This document shows, piece by piece, positions 21,026 to 32,538 of a stretch of 64,000 nucleotides of DNA. This DNA is from Xanthostigma xanthostigma (lineage: Eukaryota; Arthropoda; Insecta; Raphidioptera; Raphidiidae): the NCBI GenBank assembly GCA_963575645.1, contig OY754469.1:18928001-18992000 (forward strand), read 5' to 3'. The position numbers were made by a program, and so were the translations under genes. The notes under the pieces were generated by a model. The model had not been told where the DNA came from, did no database searches, and worked only from the letters and a program-made list of their open reading frames with translations. Numbering within the stretch: the first letter of the stretch is position 1; each line of letters begins with the position of its first letter.

Positions 21026-21526
21026 TCACTCCTTAAATTTTGAGTTTATAGTATAGTATGCTATACTACTAGAGAAATGAATCGAAAATTCATTCAAGTT
21101 CAAAATAGTGAAAACGTGATAGAATACACTATTTGTAAAAAGCAAGTAGGTAATGAATTCCCAGCCTTTAGAGTACAAAAATTTTATTCCTTTGCAGCAT
21201 TTCAATTTTAAATAGCTCTCGCATTTAGTGACAAAAACGTTGCATATCGGATGAAAATGCATGTCTGCTTTAGGGCATTGTAGGATAACTGATTGCCTAA
21301 TCTGGGTGTTAGTGACATTTGATTTTTTTATATACAGCCTTGTAACATTATTGGAAAGAAAATTGTCGAGAAACTGTAACGCTCTATGAGAAATGAATTC
21401 GTATTGTGAAAAAAATTCCAGACAATTGGGCGACGGGACCATTCCAACTTCACAATTGTTGGCATTTGATAATAATAAAGAAAATAAAATTTCTGATATC
21501 TCGTGAGGTGACGCGAGTAATGGCAA
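21026..21526 (-). CDS. Unidentified 166-codon open frame
   Basis: The longest open frame outside the LINE. I recognise no domain. Its first 35 or so codons lie in the end of the ACCATTCC MITE (the peptide VGMVPSPNCLEFF is a translation of that MITE end). The remainder includes CPKADMHFHPICNVF and CESYLKLKCCKG, with several Cys and His residues that might be a decayed zinc-binding segment or chance. AT-rich codons and overlap with a transposon end argue against a host gene; a relic of an unrecognised transposase is possible. Confidence 0.2.
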   Translation of the reverse strand: MPLLASPHEISEILFSLLLSNANNCEVGMVPSPNCLEFFSQYEFISHRALQFLDNFLSNNVTRLYIKKSNVTNTQIRQSVILQCPKADMHFHPICNVFVTKCESYLKLKCCKGIKFLYSKGWEFITYLLFTNSVFYHVFTILNLNEFSIHFSSSIAYYTINSKFKE

Positions 21527-22024
21527 GTATTTAATATGATATTAACTATTCGTTGCCATGGTTATTTACATAGTATGTTCCACGTCATGTAAAAATTAAT
21601 CAAAGCATGCCTAACTAGTTTATTTCTGACAGATCCATAAAACAAAATATTTAAAAATATTACAAAAACTATAAAGTTTAGAAAAAAAATTTTAACAAAA
21701 CTTTCTTGAAAAAATAAATAGAAAAGTATACCATTATTATATAAAAAACACCGTTTTAGCATATATCTCTTCTGCGCGTGCGCCGATTTTCCCCAAAAAC
21801 AATAGGGCTCTTCATATTTGCATACCAAACATCCTCCCAAAATTTGGTTTCAATCCGCTTATCCGTTTGACCTGTATCGTGTTCACAGACTAACAGACGC
21901 ACAGAGTTTTTCCAAAAATATGTTTTTTGGATTCGGGAAACCTCAAAACGAAGAGATATTTTTAAAAAGTGATTTTTGACCTAAACTAGTACCATTCCCC
22001 ACTTGTGGGTTGGAATGGTAAAAT
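21414..22024 (-). mobile_element. ACCATTCC MITE family, copy 2
   Basis: Runs on the minus strand from the ACCATTCCAACCCACAAGTG end (22020) to AATTGTCTGGAATT (21414). It keeps both ends and the CTGTTAGTCTGTGAACACGA-type body. The two termini share ACCATTCCAAC in inverted orientation, consistent with terminal inverted repeats. Confidence 0.75.
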
Positions 22025-22108
22025 TCATAAACAATTTTATTTAAAACTATATTTGTTGTTAATTGCAAGTTACTTAATGTCTTTCTTAATCAATTAAGAA
22101 CTCAAGTA

Positions 22109-23016
22109 TAGTAGGCGTTCGATTATGTGACCTAATAAATAGCAGGAGTGTTCATAAAATTAAAGCGTTCATATAATCGAAAGTATATTTTTATTTATGA
22201 AGGCAAGAAAATATTGAATGATTTTCTTCTTTTTTTTTGCAGCCAAACTTTCCTGCAAAGCTTGTCCCCGTGTTTTCACAATACTGGTAAGTGGTCAGAA
22301 TGAAAAATATTTTTTTCACTCCAAATAATGGCCTTATTAAATGCATCCACAGCTTCTGATAAACTAATTTCCAGCATTTCATTATTTTTTATAATCGAAT
22401 CTTTTTTTATTGAACTATCATATTCATCATTTTGCTTGCGTAAATAATCTTTCCATTTCAAAATGTTTTCTCTTGAATTTAAACTGTATGAGTTCATTAG
22501 TCACTGGAAGATTCCTTGATCTTTGTTTACAAAACCATTCATACAATTTTTTTTCTCCTAACTTCAACGTCTTTCTTTTAATAATTCCAGCAAATTTCGG
22601 TGTTAAGCTTAGGATAAACAGTAGATTTAGCTATAAGTACTATACTTTTTGTATGTGTACCACTCGCTCCAATTTCCAAATTCTTTCGTTTCATATTTTT
22701 CTTTAACAAACACTAAATTTATATATATTTTATATCAAATTAACAATACAAACACCAAAGTCAACACGGTAATAATAATAATATTTCTGTTTATTTGTTA
22801 CATCTAGAGATAACAAATAGTGTCAAAGTCAAATATAATTAAGTGGGATTTCCAAAGAATTCATCGAGACAGTAAAACGCCTAATATTCAGTTATCAAGA
22901 ATATTTTGCACGGGAAATTCCTATACTGTCCGCTTTTCATTCTATGTCAAATTTCGGGTGTTCACTATAGTGGATGGTTCATATAAAGAGGTATTCACAC
23001 AACTGAGCATCTACTG
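22109..23016 (-). mobile_element. Tigger/pogo element, decayed
   Basis: The ends are similar inverted sequences (TAGTAGGCGTTCGATTATGTG at the left, CAGTAGATGCTCAGTTGTGTG read inward from the right), each preceded by TA. These are the end type and target of the pogo/Tigger branch of Tc1/mariner. At 908 bases it is too short for a full transposase; only the N-terminal DNA-binding part remains. Confidence 0.65.
22276..22700 (-). pseudogene. Tigger/pogo transposase, DNA-binding N-terminal fragment
   Basis: On the minus strand near 22550-22480 a frame reads KKLYEWFCKQRSRNLPVTNE, the pattern of the CENP-B-type helix-turn-helix (Trp, then R..NLPVT). Downstream on the same strand another frame holds EISLSEAVDAFNKAIIWSE, like the helical C-terminal region of Tigger proteins; most of the DDE catalytic domain is absent. 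Frames are shifted and interrupted by stops. A relic without activity. Confidence 0.55.
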
Positions 23017-23670
23017 TACTAAGTAAGTAATGTTCTAGTTACTTTACTGGTATAAAATTCTGATGACAATGCGGTATGTTAGATCTCACTGAATGTTTAG
23101 TTCTGAAAAAAAAGAAGAAATAAAGAATTTTCTTCCTAACAACTCCGTAAGCAACCGACTTGAATGAAAGTCTACTATAGGTACGATTTCAAACTGCTAA
23201 AAAGCTTATAAACACGTTGTATTGACTGCGGCAACTAGAAAGTCACATAAAAAGGGAACAACTCAAGAAAAAGTAACTATTAGCACACTATTTATACCTG
23301 TTTTTGGGTGGAGTTAATGTCCTTGTGAGGTTCACACCTAACCATTTTATATCAAATGCAATGGAAGGATAGTCTGTTCAAAGAAAGTAGACACATTAGT
23401 TTTTGCAAATAAAAAGTTTGATGGAATATTATTGGTCTTCTTTGATGTTATTTATACAATATTATTGAACATGCTGGTACTTTGCCTGGCAGCTTACTTT
23501 TTTGTTGACAAAAGACATTCGTTCTTCACATATTACTTTTAGACCGCAGGTTCTGTGTTTTAGACCGTCTGCACACGGAGTATAGTGCCCACTAACTTTA
23601 ATGTTTTACAACTATATACTTCACAAAAGGTTAATAAACAACACATGAATAAAAAAATAAGACACCTTGG
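23017..23670. other. Intergenic stretch, nothing recognised
   Basis: No gene or repeat structure identified by eye. Confidence 0.4.
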
Positions 23671-23672
23671 TA

Positions 23673-24475
23673 TTATGGTATGATAAAATTATACGGGATA
23701 CAAGGCTAAAATATTAAAACAATTTTTATTCACTAGAACATTATTTATTGGTCAACGTTTCGGCAAAATTTCTTGTCTTCTTCAAGACCTTTAAAATCTT
23801 AAGTGAAAAGTCACAAAATTAAAAACATAAAATAATTTGAAATCATTATTGTCAAACATAATATAAAACTTTTATGACAATAATGATTTTAAATTATTTT
23901 ATGTTTTTAAGAGTATTCGTCCCTGCAAACACCCCCTGCACCCTTAATCTCAAATCTTTTCCCCTCGCCTAAAAACGATTCGGCTCTCCCGACGCTATTT
24001 TTAAAGCTAGAGGGTTCTGGTAAACGCCAAATGAAAGACAAAGAATCAGACTACAGATCCTTCAGGCGAATTTTTTGAAAAACAGTTTCGCCTACGTGTG
24101 AAATATTACGTAACTTATTATTTTTTTCAAAAGGTTGTAAGTTTTTTCAGGAAATTTTTTTCAAAAAATTCGCCTGAAGGATCTGTAGTCTGATTATTTG
24201 TCTTTCATTTGGCGTTTACTAGAACCCTCTAGCTTTAAAAATAGCGTCGGGAGAGCGCGAACCGTTTTTAGGCGATGGGAAAAGATTTGAGATGAAGGGT
24301 GCAGGGGGTGTTTGCAGGGACGAATACTCTTAATTTTGTGACTTTTCACTTAAGATTTTTAAGGTCCTGAAGAAGACAAGAAATTTTGCCGAAACGTTGA
24401 CCAATAAAGAATGTTCTAGTGAATAAAAATTGTTTTAATATTTTAGCCTTGTATCCCGTATAATTTTATCATAAC
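23673..24475. mobile_element. Outer foldback split by the TTAA foldback
   Basis: TGATAAAATTATACGGGATA at 23680 is mirrored by TATCCCGTATAATTTTATCA ending near 24472. Continuing inward, GTCAACGTTTCGGCAAAATT mirrors AATTTTGCCGAAACGTTGAC. The left arm has its own hairpin (AAACATAAAATAATTT with its mirror, 23826-23908). The TTAA element at 23907-24333 sits at the centre, so two palindromes are nested. Confidence 0.8.
23907..24333. mobile_element. TTAA-flanked foldback element, copy 2
   Basis: 419 bases between two TTAA tetramers, ends GAGTATTCGTCCCTGC. It is nearly identical to the element at 15976-16404 but with the central loop region in opposite orientation (GTGTGAAATATTACG versus CGTAATATTTCACAC), as expected if a foldback can sit either way round. 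Confidence 0.85.
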
Positions 24476-24918
24476 TAAATTCACAAGAGCAATCTGTAGA
24501 TGTAATACTCCGCGTTTATAGATTTGTTATTATGATCTATATGGCGCCCATTATTATTTTATCAGGCGAATAAATATTTATACCCTCGAAATAAGACAAA
24601 ATAAATTTATACCTGCAGTAAACATAATTCTGTTTGGTGAATTGAATTATCGCTATTTATTCGGAGGAATAGCTACCTGAAGAACAAATGAACCGAATAA
24701 ATAACTACTTACGTTTAGTGAATACGGCCATTAGTCGTTTTTAATTTGTTACTAGCTTTTTAACTTTTCCCACATCCTTTAACAAGGTGGATGGTTTCTG
24801 TTTCTATAACCAGAACCCTCTTTTACACGCATGCTTGCTTGGGGCAAGTGAGCTAGACCCAATAAATTCTAGCACTCGACATACCCTTGCATGTAACGAA
24901 TTTTACAATATATACCTA
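24476..24918. other. Intergenic stretch, nothing recognised
   Basis: No gene, tRNA or clear repeat seen. Confidence 0.35.
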
Positions 24919-25925
24919 CAGTGCGCGTCTAAAGTTTCCCCCTTCCAACTTAACTTTTGAACGATTTCAGTTAAAGAGTTCGGACAAAATTGAAGTAAAT
25001 CCTTATCATATAAACTTGAAGAGTGCTTTATTTTTAGAAATTCGAGGATGACGCGACAGACATTATCAACTCAACTTTTTAATTAAAACAGCACGTCATT
25101 TGAAAGATGTTTCCGCACCCGTTTTAAAAAATTAAATCTAATTATTATCCGTACTCTAGTTATAATTAATATAAATACTAGAAAATTAAGGCATGTCGGA
25201 TATTTTAAGTTAATAGGAGCTAATATACCTACTTAATGTCGTATGTAGTAATTAATGAGTTAGGTAGTTTGTCACTTTATAAGGTATTTGTTATAATCAA
25301 CTCAATATTGAATACTTTTTCACTTACGTCATTGTAATTCTAAAGGTGTGATATATTCAAAATTGGAGAACTAGGAATTTGATTTGAAGAAAATAAAATT
25401 ACCTTTCAAAAGATGTGCAAGACCTCTTTTCTATTTAAAAAATGATAATGCTATTGAATTGATGCCATAGTGGAATTGACAAAAACAAATATATCTTCAA
25501 AAGATATAGTTTATGTAGGTAATAGCCAATCATATATTTAATAATTTACTACATGAATCATTGTCTATCTACTCAATGTGCGGTGAGTGAAATCAACAAA
25601 GCGTATCGAAAATATATCTGCGTCTCTTTCTTCGATGTAATTCCCTGATTTGTCCGATGACAGGATTGGTTGATGTACTTGCATTCAATCTGAATAAAAT
25701 ATCTCTGTTTCAAAAACTTTGTCGTTTTCTATAACGTCAACATGGGCGTACCCAGCTTTTGGCCCAGGGGGGGTATTTTTACGGAGTAAAAAAAGACAGA
25801 GGGATATGTTTGCACCCTAATGGTTCGTTGCGATTTTATTCCTATGCTCAGTATAGAATAAAAGTATATGTAACTAAGCAAAAATTAAGATGGTGGCCGG
25901 AGGGAGACACTTTAGACGCGCACTG
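24919..25925. mobile_element. Tc1/mariner-type TIR element, non-autonomous
   Basis: The left end CAGTGCGCGTCTAAAGT is exactly mirrored by ACTTTAGACGCGCACTG at the right, each flanked by TA. No transposase frame is found in the 1.0 kb interior. Near 25745 a foreign phrase (GGGCGTACCCAGCTTTTGGC) may be another repeat fragment. Confidence 0.75.
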
Positions 25926-26625
25926 TATAATATAGACTGTATGTGTAAGGTATATAATATATAAAGTTCCGATATTTTAACAAAAAATATAAAATATATG
26001 CATAGAGATACGTTACATATTTGTGAACATCTCATTTGGAATGAAATGAATATTGTTCTAGATATATATATGCTAGAAAATCATTACTTTTTCCAATTTC
26101 AAAACCGAAACTTGAAAAGTAGAATGTATATCTAGTTGCGTAATTGGGTTTATTACGACGAGATGTGGCATTATGTGAAAAACGAAATCCAGTAAGCCTT
26201 AACAGTCACACGAATCTGATTACCAATATTCACGAGCTATATACTGATATTGTGTCTAATTTAAATTGCAGTCATTTTTTTATGGAATTAAAAAGAAGTA
26301 GGTACCTAACCAACAAACACACATATTGAGTCTTTCTGACCTGAAAACGTCTATTAACTCATAAGTACAGTGATAGTCGGTCGAACATTTTCGTGTGTTG
26401 CAAAATATTTCAGTTGCTAATGTCTACGAGACTAATAATGCTTTAACAACGTTTGAGCCCACAACAAGCGGAGCATGTCTTTACGAGTTTGTTGCGCACG
26501 ATTTGTTTGTCCCGTGATGTCATGCGCACAAAAATCTCGAATAGCTTTAAATAAAGTTTAAAATTAATGTAAAATTTACGGCGCGGGCCAGAACTGCACC
26601 TTTTTTTACTTTTTATTTTATATTG
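25926..26625. other. Intergenic stretch, nothing recognised
   Basis: Open frames of about 60 codons only; no structure identified. Confidence 0.35.
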
Positions 26626-26630
26626 TAACA

Positions 26631-27244
26631 TACGCGTCCCGGCCTTGGCTTCCGTCTCGGTTACGGCCTAACAATATCACACAGAACGGCAACATGAGAC
26701 TTTTTTGTACAAGCAGGACGCCAAATATCTTTGTATTGCCTGAAGAACGCAAGGCCGATAAAGACGGAGAAGCCAGCGGAATTGTGTGGAAAGAATATCG
26801 CGGCCGGTAGGTATTGTTTGATCCACGCGATGAAGTGAAGACGTGGATTACGATTACGAAATAAATAAATGCTATGTGCTTATTAGACCATTAAGTGCAG
26901 ATATAAATCTGGGTGCGAAGATGAATTTTTTGTATATAGACATTCAGTGCTATAGTGTTTTGGTGCATACGGACTTTCGGTCGTGTTATAGTGTGCATGA
27001 ACTTTTAGTAGTGATGTGTTTCTGTGCATAGTCGTGTTGAAGTGCTTTGTGTACATAGAGAACTGCAGTGACTTTGAATTCTTATTTTATTACTTAGTTG
27101 TTTGTCTGTTACGCTATTGTTTTGTTTTTTTTTTTTGTCAAGAGAAGTACTTTTAGTTCGCTTATCTGTTTGTTATTCGTTTTGTGAACGTTATTATAAA
27201 TGTAAATAAATATTCTCCACTACGGAAAGAACAGTTTTGTTACA
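26631..27244 (+). repeat. Probable solo LTR
   Basis: Starts TGTAACA and ends TGTTACA, with ATAT immediately outside both ends as a possible 4-base target duplication. Internally it has AGATATAAATC (TATA-like) and TGTAAATAAATATTC (polyadenylation-like). The last 50 bases resemble the end of the LTR at 34397 (both read GTTTTGTTACAATAT). No coding region adjoins, so it looks like a solo LTR left by recombination. The retrotransposon superfamily is not determined. Confidence 0.6.
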
Positions 27245-27983
27245 ATATCATTGCTAAAATTTGGATCATTCAATTAATATATTAATCTCTCTGCCTATCC
27301 ACGTACATTTCAATTTAATGAACAAAATGTTTAATGAATAACGAATTGGTGCTATGCTGTATGGTCAAAGTAAGAATTTACAGTACCGTTAATTTTTTGC
27401 CACTTTCTAAACAATTTAACGTCATATAAGTTAAAGTGAGACAGAAATTCAAGAGCGCTGTTATATTTTAACATTGATCATACAGAATAGCGCCATAATC
27501 TATCAACATAATATAGTACTTGTCGTGTCAAAGGGAACTGAGATAATTAAACTCTGTTTTGAACTATGTGAAAAAACTGACGATGTTAAATAAATAAATA
27601 AATTATTGTTTTTTTTTTCTGTAGCTTTTAATGTTTAATTTGGAGATAAAAGTACATTTAGATATGTATCAAAATTTTACATCATAAAATCAACAAAATC
27701 ACCCCATTCTATGATAGCTTAATGTCACATTTGAATATTTCAACGAATATTTATGCGATTTTAAATGTTAAATGACAATGTTTATGAATAAAGTACTCAC
27801 ATGTTGTAATATTTAACGGTATTATTGACATTTCAGCGCTAGCATATTTTTTCTAAATATTGCCAATAGCTACAACTCACTGCAGTGATCCGAAAGTATC
27901 AATGACAAAAAAATTCATACTTTTTTGGCAATTAACATTTTAATCTTTGATTAACGTCTAATTACTCTGCAATAATAGTATAT
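27245..27983. other. Intergenic stretch, nothing recognised
   Basis: No gene or repeat identified. Confidence 0.35.
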
Positions 27984-28101
27984 TGTGCGACTAGTGAGAG
28001 AAGGAGAAGATTCCATGAGCGTGAAATTTGCCGCACGAGCGCAGCGAGTGCGGTAAAACACACGCGAGTGGAATATTCTCCTTCGATCAATAGTCGCACA
28101 T
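27984..28101. mobile_element. Small palindromic MITE, copy 1
   Basis: TGTGCGACTAGTGAGAGAAG then GAGAAGATTCCATGAGCGTG is mirrored by CGCGAGTGGAATATTCTCC and CAATAGTCGCACA, with GCCGCACGAGCGCAGCGAGT then GCGGT at the tip. A related inverted copy lies at 56025-56146. Confidence 0.75.
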
Positions 28102-28109
28102 AATACTTT

Positions 28110-28497
28110 ATTCAACTAGCAGGAGTAATATGTAATCGGGGCCCTGATAAAAGAGGGAAAAATAATAAATCACTTCATTGATTGACGTACCACCGTCAGT
28201 GTATACACAAGATTGCCATGATTTCGCTGAATTGCGATGCTGTTTTCATATAAGTATACAATACCGCCTACCACGTTCCTATTGGTCCAGAAGCTACTTG
28301 CAGTTTTTTTCATTATTTAGCGCTTGGGCTTGCTACTGAGTTTCTATTGGTCCAGAAAATTCATTATTACACTAGTGAAGTAATACATTATTTCTCCCAC
28401 GCCAGAAAATTCATTATTACACTATAGTGAAGTAATATATTATTTCTCCCACGTTTAGCAGGGCCCCGAAATTACATATTACTCACGCGTGTTGAAT
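28110..28497. mobile_element. MITE with about 75-bp inverted ends, copy 1
   Basis: ATTCAACTAGCAGGAGTAAT at the left and ATTACTCACGCGTGTTGAAT-type sequence at the right are inverted relatives. Both continue through TATGTAAT...GGGGCCCTG. It sits 8 bases from the small palindrome at 27984. The same pair in reverse order is at 55648-56146, so the two palindromes may move as one unit. Short duplicated phrases (CATTATTACACTA...GTGAAGTAATA) lie near 28370-28445. Confidence 0.7.
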
Positions 28498-28760
28498 AAA
28501 TAAAATTATCGACCAATTTTTCAGACAATATTAACAAATTATGTACTTACCTAATTATAATTCAATAATATAACGTTTCGATTCGGGTTTAGACCTTCTT
28601 TTCAGAAATTAGCTAAAAAATATAAAAATAATTAGTAGTTATTAGTTTACAACAGAATTCAATTTGAGTTTTTTTTTAATTACTTATTAATTTTCATATT
28701 ACTTAGCTCAATTTTAAAAAGAAGACCCAAGGATCGAAACGTTATTAATTAACATTTTAG
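28498..28760. repeat. Foldback repeat, GAAACG family, copy 2
   Basis: AAAATTATCGACCAATTTTT, ACGTTTCGATTCGGGTTTAG and the mirror AGAAGACCCAAGGATCGAAA then CGTTATTAAT. Related to 12100-12612. Confidence 0.65.
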
Positions 28761-29065
28761 ATAACAATTGTTTTTTATTAAAATAAAATTATCTTTATCG
28801 GTTCATTATAATAGATATATTTTCAGAAATAGAAATATTGTATTTTCGTAAACTGTCCTTCCAGCCGACTGCTAGAGACTGGCTCGCTAAAGTTTTACGG
28901 AAATAGCGCATCACGGAAGTGAAACAAATCTTCACTGCCAGTTTTAAGTACCTTCTTTAGTCTTGAGAGTGCCAAGGACTCATTGTGGTTTTTTTCGATC
29001 TATTCTAAGTTTAATTACTTTTTTGTCATTTTTTCGTACAATGGTTTGCTTTTTCTAAGTCTTCA
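28761..29065. other. Short intergenic stretch
   Basis: Nothing recognised. Confidence 0.3.
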
Positions 29066-29218
29066 AGTAAATAAAATTGTCGACCAATTTTTCTCAGACC
29101 ATATATTGACAAAAAATAATAAAAATACAAATCAATATAACACAAGAAGACGTTTCGATCCGGATTTGGATCTTCTTCAGAAATATCTAAAAAATATAAA
29201 AATTAATTAGTATTAAGT
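29066..29218 (+). repeat. GAAACG-family half element
   Basis: AAATTGTCGACCAATTTTTC, then GACGTTTCGATCCGGATTTG and CTTCTTCAGAAATATC match one arm of the foldback at 12114-12250; the second arm is missing. Confidence 0.7.
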
Positions 29219-29392
29219 AATTTAATATTGAATTTTTCTAAGTCTCTTGTATTTCCAGAATAACCAAGATCATTGAAATGTAGTACGTTCCAAAGTTCAT
29301 CTATTACAAACCGATTTCTACGCTATAATATGAAAACTAGTAAAAGTACCTATCACGTGGATTTTCAGTTCATTGCCTATTAAAAAATTTCA

Positions 29393-29880
29393 GCCAATTG
29401 GGCGACAGGACCATTTCAAAGTACTGACATTTATAATAAATAAACTACAATTTCTGTTAACGCGTGCGGTGACGTGAGTAACAGCTAGTAATAAATATTA
29501 TGACGCTTGCTTTCGTTTGTATGATTATATAACATATATTATAATATTATAAATAATTTCTTTTTGACAGATCTGCAGAACAAATGAACAGTTAATTTTT
29601 TTTTTATTTTTAAAATATTTACGAAACTGTAAAGTTCCCAAAAACATTTTTTCAAAACTTTTTTAAAAAGACTAATGAAATAATAAACCGTTATAAAAGT
29701 ATATCGTTATGATCGGTACATGCGTAGAAGACAGATATGCTATACCGTTTTTTATGTCTTCTACACATGTGCCGATTTTCGCCTAAAGCAATTGGGTTAT
29801 TCCTATTTAATTGTTAAACATCCTATAAAAATTTGATTTCGATCCGTTTGGCCGTTTGATCAATATTGTTGTTCAGAAAA
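29393..29880 (-). mobile_element. ACCATTCC MITE family, diverged copy
   Basis: CAGCCAATTGGGCGACAGGA then CCATTTC marks one end. The body keeps ACGTGAGTAACAGCTAGTA-like and GCATGTGTGCCGATTTTCG-like blocks of the family, with many changes. The ACCATTCC end with its hairpin is not found. An old copy. Confidence 0.55.
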
Positions 29881-30620
29881 TTATAAAAACTATAGGATGT
29901 TACAAATTAATATGAATAATTGTAAAATAACTCATCTTACCCTGATTTAATCCACTTTCACATCGAGTACTATTTGTTGAAGTGATGAGCTTACTCAGTT
30001 ACCTAAAAAAATTATATCGCGAGTTGACGAAAACGAAAAATGGCTCCCGTGAATATATGCGAGCGAACTGCCTTACTGTCAGCGACTTGCAAGCCGTGGG
30101 TGGTGTGAGACTTAGTGTACACTGCTCGTCAACTCGATGCAACGAACGTTCTTTGAGAAACGTCAGTGGTCCATATTATAGAACCGGTCAATATATGGCG
30201 CACTTACCCTAATAAATGAAAAATATGTACTGATGCTATTCCCAGTATAATTCAGCAGCTCGTGATATAAAAAATTGTTAAAAAACCTGTCTTACAAATA
30301 TACAAAAATATATATCCATACAATTCTTTTTTTCGTAATCGCATGTAAAACCTAAGGTCATTTATTCTAATCCACCCTTCCGTGTTGTTCAGCGTGCGTT
30401 CTGAACCCTGTTTATTTCGTAATAAATCGATACGCAACACTAGAAATCTGATTCATTTTTCATGAAAGTTCATTTATAACTTTTCTTGTTTTCTTCGGCG
30501 TGTACTAAGCATTCTATAAATTTTAAATTTTTACACTTTATACATAGGGGATGCTCAATAATTTCTAAGCTATTTAAAAACGTTTTCGACGTTTGTTTAA
30601 AGTATCACTTATAATATTAT
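29881..30620. other. Intergenic stretch, nothing recognised
   Basis: Open frames of 62-76 codons without motifs. Confidence 0.35.
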
Positions 30621-30715
30621 TTCAAACTAGTGATCGCCCAGTTGTCGAAATGCGGCCGTAATTCGTTAAATTTTCAAGTTTGAACGATACTGAGGTTCTT
30701 TTGTCATATTTTGAT
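30621..30715 (+). repeat. Dispersed repeat fragment
   Basis: GTAATTCGTTAAATTTTCAA then GAGGTTCTTTTGTCAT also occur, in the same orientation, at 56915-56975. Confidence 0.6.
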
Positions 30716-31001
30716 GATTTTAAGTGTATAATATTTATATTGGGTATTTTTAAATGTATAGTTATCATACGGGGTATTTCAAAACTGCGCAGTTAGTTGT
30801 ATTTGATAAAAAGTTAGTTTGTTAAGTGAATTTAATAAGCAAAAATAATGTTGTACTTTTAGTGTGTTTCGTGTATAAGTTCAGTATCAGGCTCAGAGAG
30901 GGGTTTTTTTTCTGTTACCCTAATTTCGTAAAAACAGTGACCTACCGGATAAAGGGTCAATACTATCATTATCATTAATTAGAATCAGTTGCACCTGCGC
31001 G

Positions 31002-31178
31002 TTAAAATATTTAGTATAGCGAGTGTTGCTTTAACGTCCAACAGATGGCCTCTCGTCGCTTTAAAATATTTAGTATACCGAGTGTTGCTTTAACGTCCAA
31101 CAGGTGGCGTCCCATTGCGGTAAAATATTTAGTATAGCGAGTGTTTCTTTAACGTTCAAAAGATAGCGCTGTGTGGCG
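31002..31178 (+). repeat. 59-bp tandem repeat, three units
   Basis: Units open with TTAAAATATTTAGTATAGCG then AGTGTTGCTTTAACGTCC. They start at 31002, 31061 and 31120, so the period is 59. The last unit is the most decayed. A further partial phrase (GTTGCTTTGACGCTCAACAG) is at 31243. Confidence 0.85.
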
Positions 31179-31271
31179 CTGTTTTACAAAAAAAAAAAAA
31201 AATAAACTATACTCATAAAATGAACGCTATGGTAAGCGACACGTTGCTTTGACGCTCAACAGATGGTGCTA

Positions 31272-31310
31272 TTTTACACAGGCGTGACATAGATGTCACG
31301 CCTGTGTAAA
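31272..31310. repeat. Perfect short hairpin
   Basis: TTTACACAGGCGTGACAT and its mirror ATGTCACGCCTGTGTAAA separated by two to three bases. The surrounding AGATGGTGCTATT is mirrored by AATAACACCATCT, extending the stem. Confidence 0.85.
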
Positions 31311-31329
31311 TAACACCATCTATATTATA

Positions 31330-32190
31330 ATAGGTATATAAAAACACGTTCGTATTCGAATGCAAATTTGAGTCAAAATTTCAAAGTAATCGGTGAATAA
31401 CTTTCGAAGATAAGCGATATTGTACAAACGAACATTACATGTTTATTTATATAGATTATTGTCCTATCAGTTATTGACTACCACGGAGGACCCGAAATAA
31501 AATTTCTACTGGTTTATTTCCGAGATGAACATCTCGGTTGATAATGCGCCGACCCTGCATATGAACACAAGCATACGTATAGGTACTGTATGTGAGAATT
31601 TACAGTATTTCCATTAGCTGACGACGTTTCGCACGTTTCACGGATAAATAACATCCCAAGTGAAACGTGAAGTGTCACTTCGGTACACCCACTTACTTTA
31701 CTATTTTTATGTAAGTGTTATTCTCTGGCTTTAGTTTTTTTTTGTCGGTCTGCAAACAAACGACAGTGCGGATTTTTGAACTATCAATGTTCAGTTTGCG
31801 AGATATCTATGCGTCAATTTTTATCTCGCACCATTAAATCAATATTTTAAACGAACACGCCTTCTAGGGACACAAATAGACTGTTATCAATAGTTCTTTT
31901 GCCATTCGACCCTTTTTTAGTTACACATATGGCGCAACCCACATATTTTTTTAAATATTCTTTTTTGTATCGTAATAAATAATCCTTATAATATTATCTA
32001 TGTACGTATTTTCACCATTTTGAAACAAAACTGACTCAACTATTTGCACAAATTTTTGTTTCAAGGTCACTACACCATGTGGTCATTTCTTTCTAGTATG
32101 AAATCTCGAGAAAAAAATTGATATTGACTATGTTATCTTAATAAACAAATGTCTCAGAGCAATCCTTAAGGTGAAATGATAAGAACACGT
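31330..32190. other. Intergenic stretch, nothing recognised
   Basis: Near 31360-31445 the text resembles common moth repeat ends (AACGAACATTACATG), but no element boundaries are visible. Confidence 0.3.
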
Positions 32191-32199
32191 CTCGAACAA

Positions 32200-32538
32200 C
32201 GAACTTTGGAAACGTGCATGTCTTGAACAAATCTGTGTAACTATATAACGTAGGAAATGGAACTGGATAGGACACACGCTACGAAAGACAGATGGCGACA
32301 TAGCGAAGAGAGCCTTGGATTGGAACCCACAGGGATACCGAAAAAGAGGCAGACCAAAAATATCCTGGAGAAGAACTGTTCGTGAAGAAGTTATGGAACA
32401 AGGAACTACCTGGCTTCAAGTCAAACATAATATGTTTGACTTGCCATATTATGGCAAAAGATAGAACTAAGTAGATTAAAAATTTTCGTAGAGGCCCTAT
32501 GCTCCACTTAGGAGTTAAAGGAATTTATTATTATTATG
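32200..32538 (+). pseudogene. LINE ORF2 C-terminal tail
   Basis: A frame from about 32249 reads RRKWNWIGHTLRKTDGDIAK and RGRPKISWRRTVREEV, the characteristic C-terminal segment of an RTE-like or related invertebrate LINE. It is then disturbed by a short palindromic insertion (GTCAAACATAATATGTTTGA) and a frameshift, after which VEALCST is readable near 32490. A triplet tail TTATTATTATTAT follows. The rest of the element is absent (5' truncation, usual for LINEs). Confidence 0.65.
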
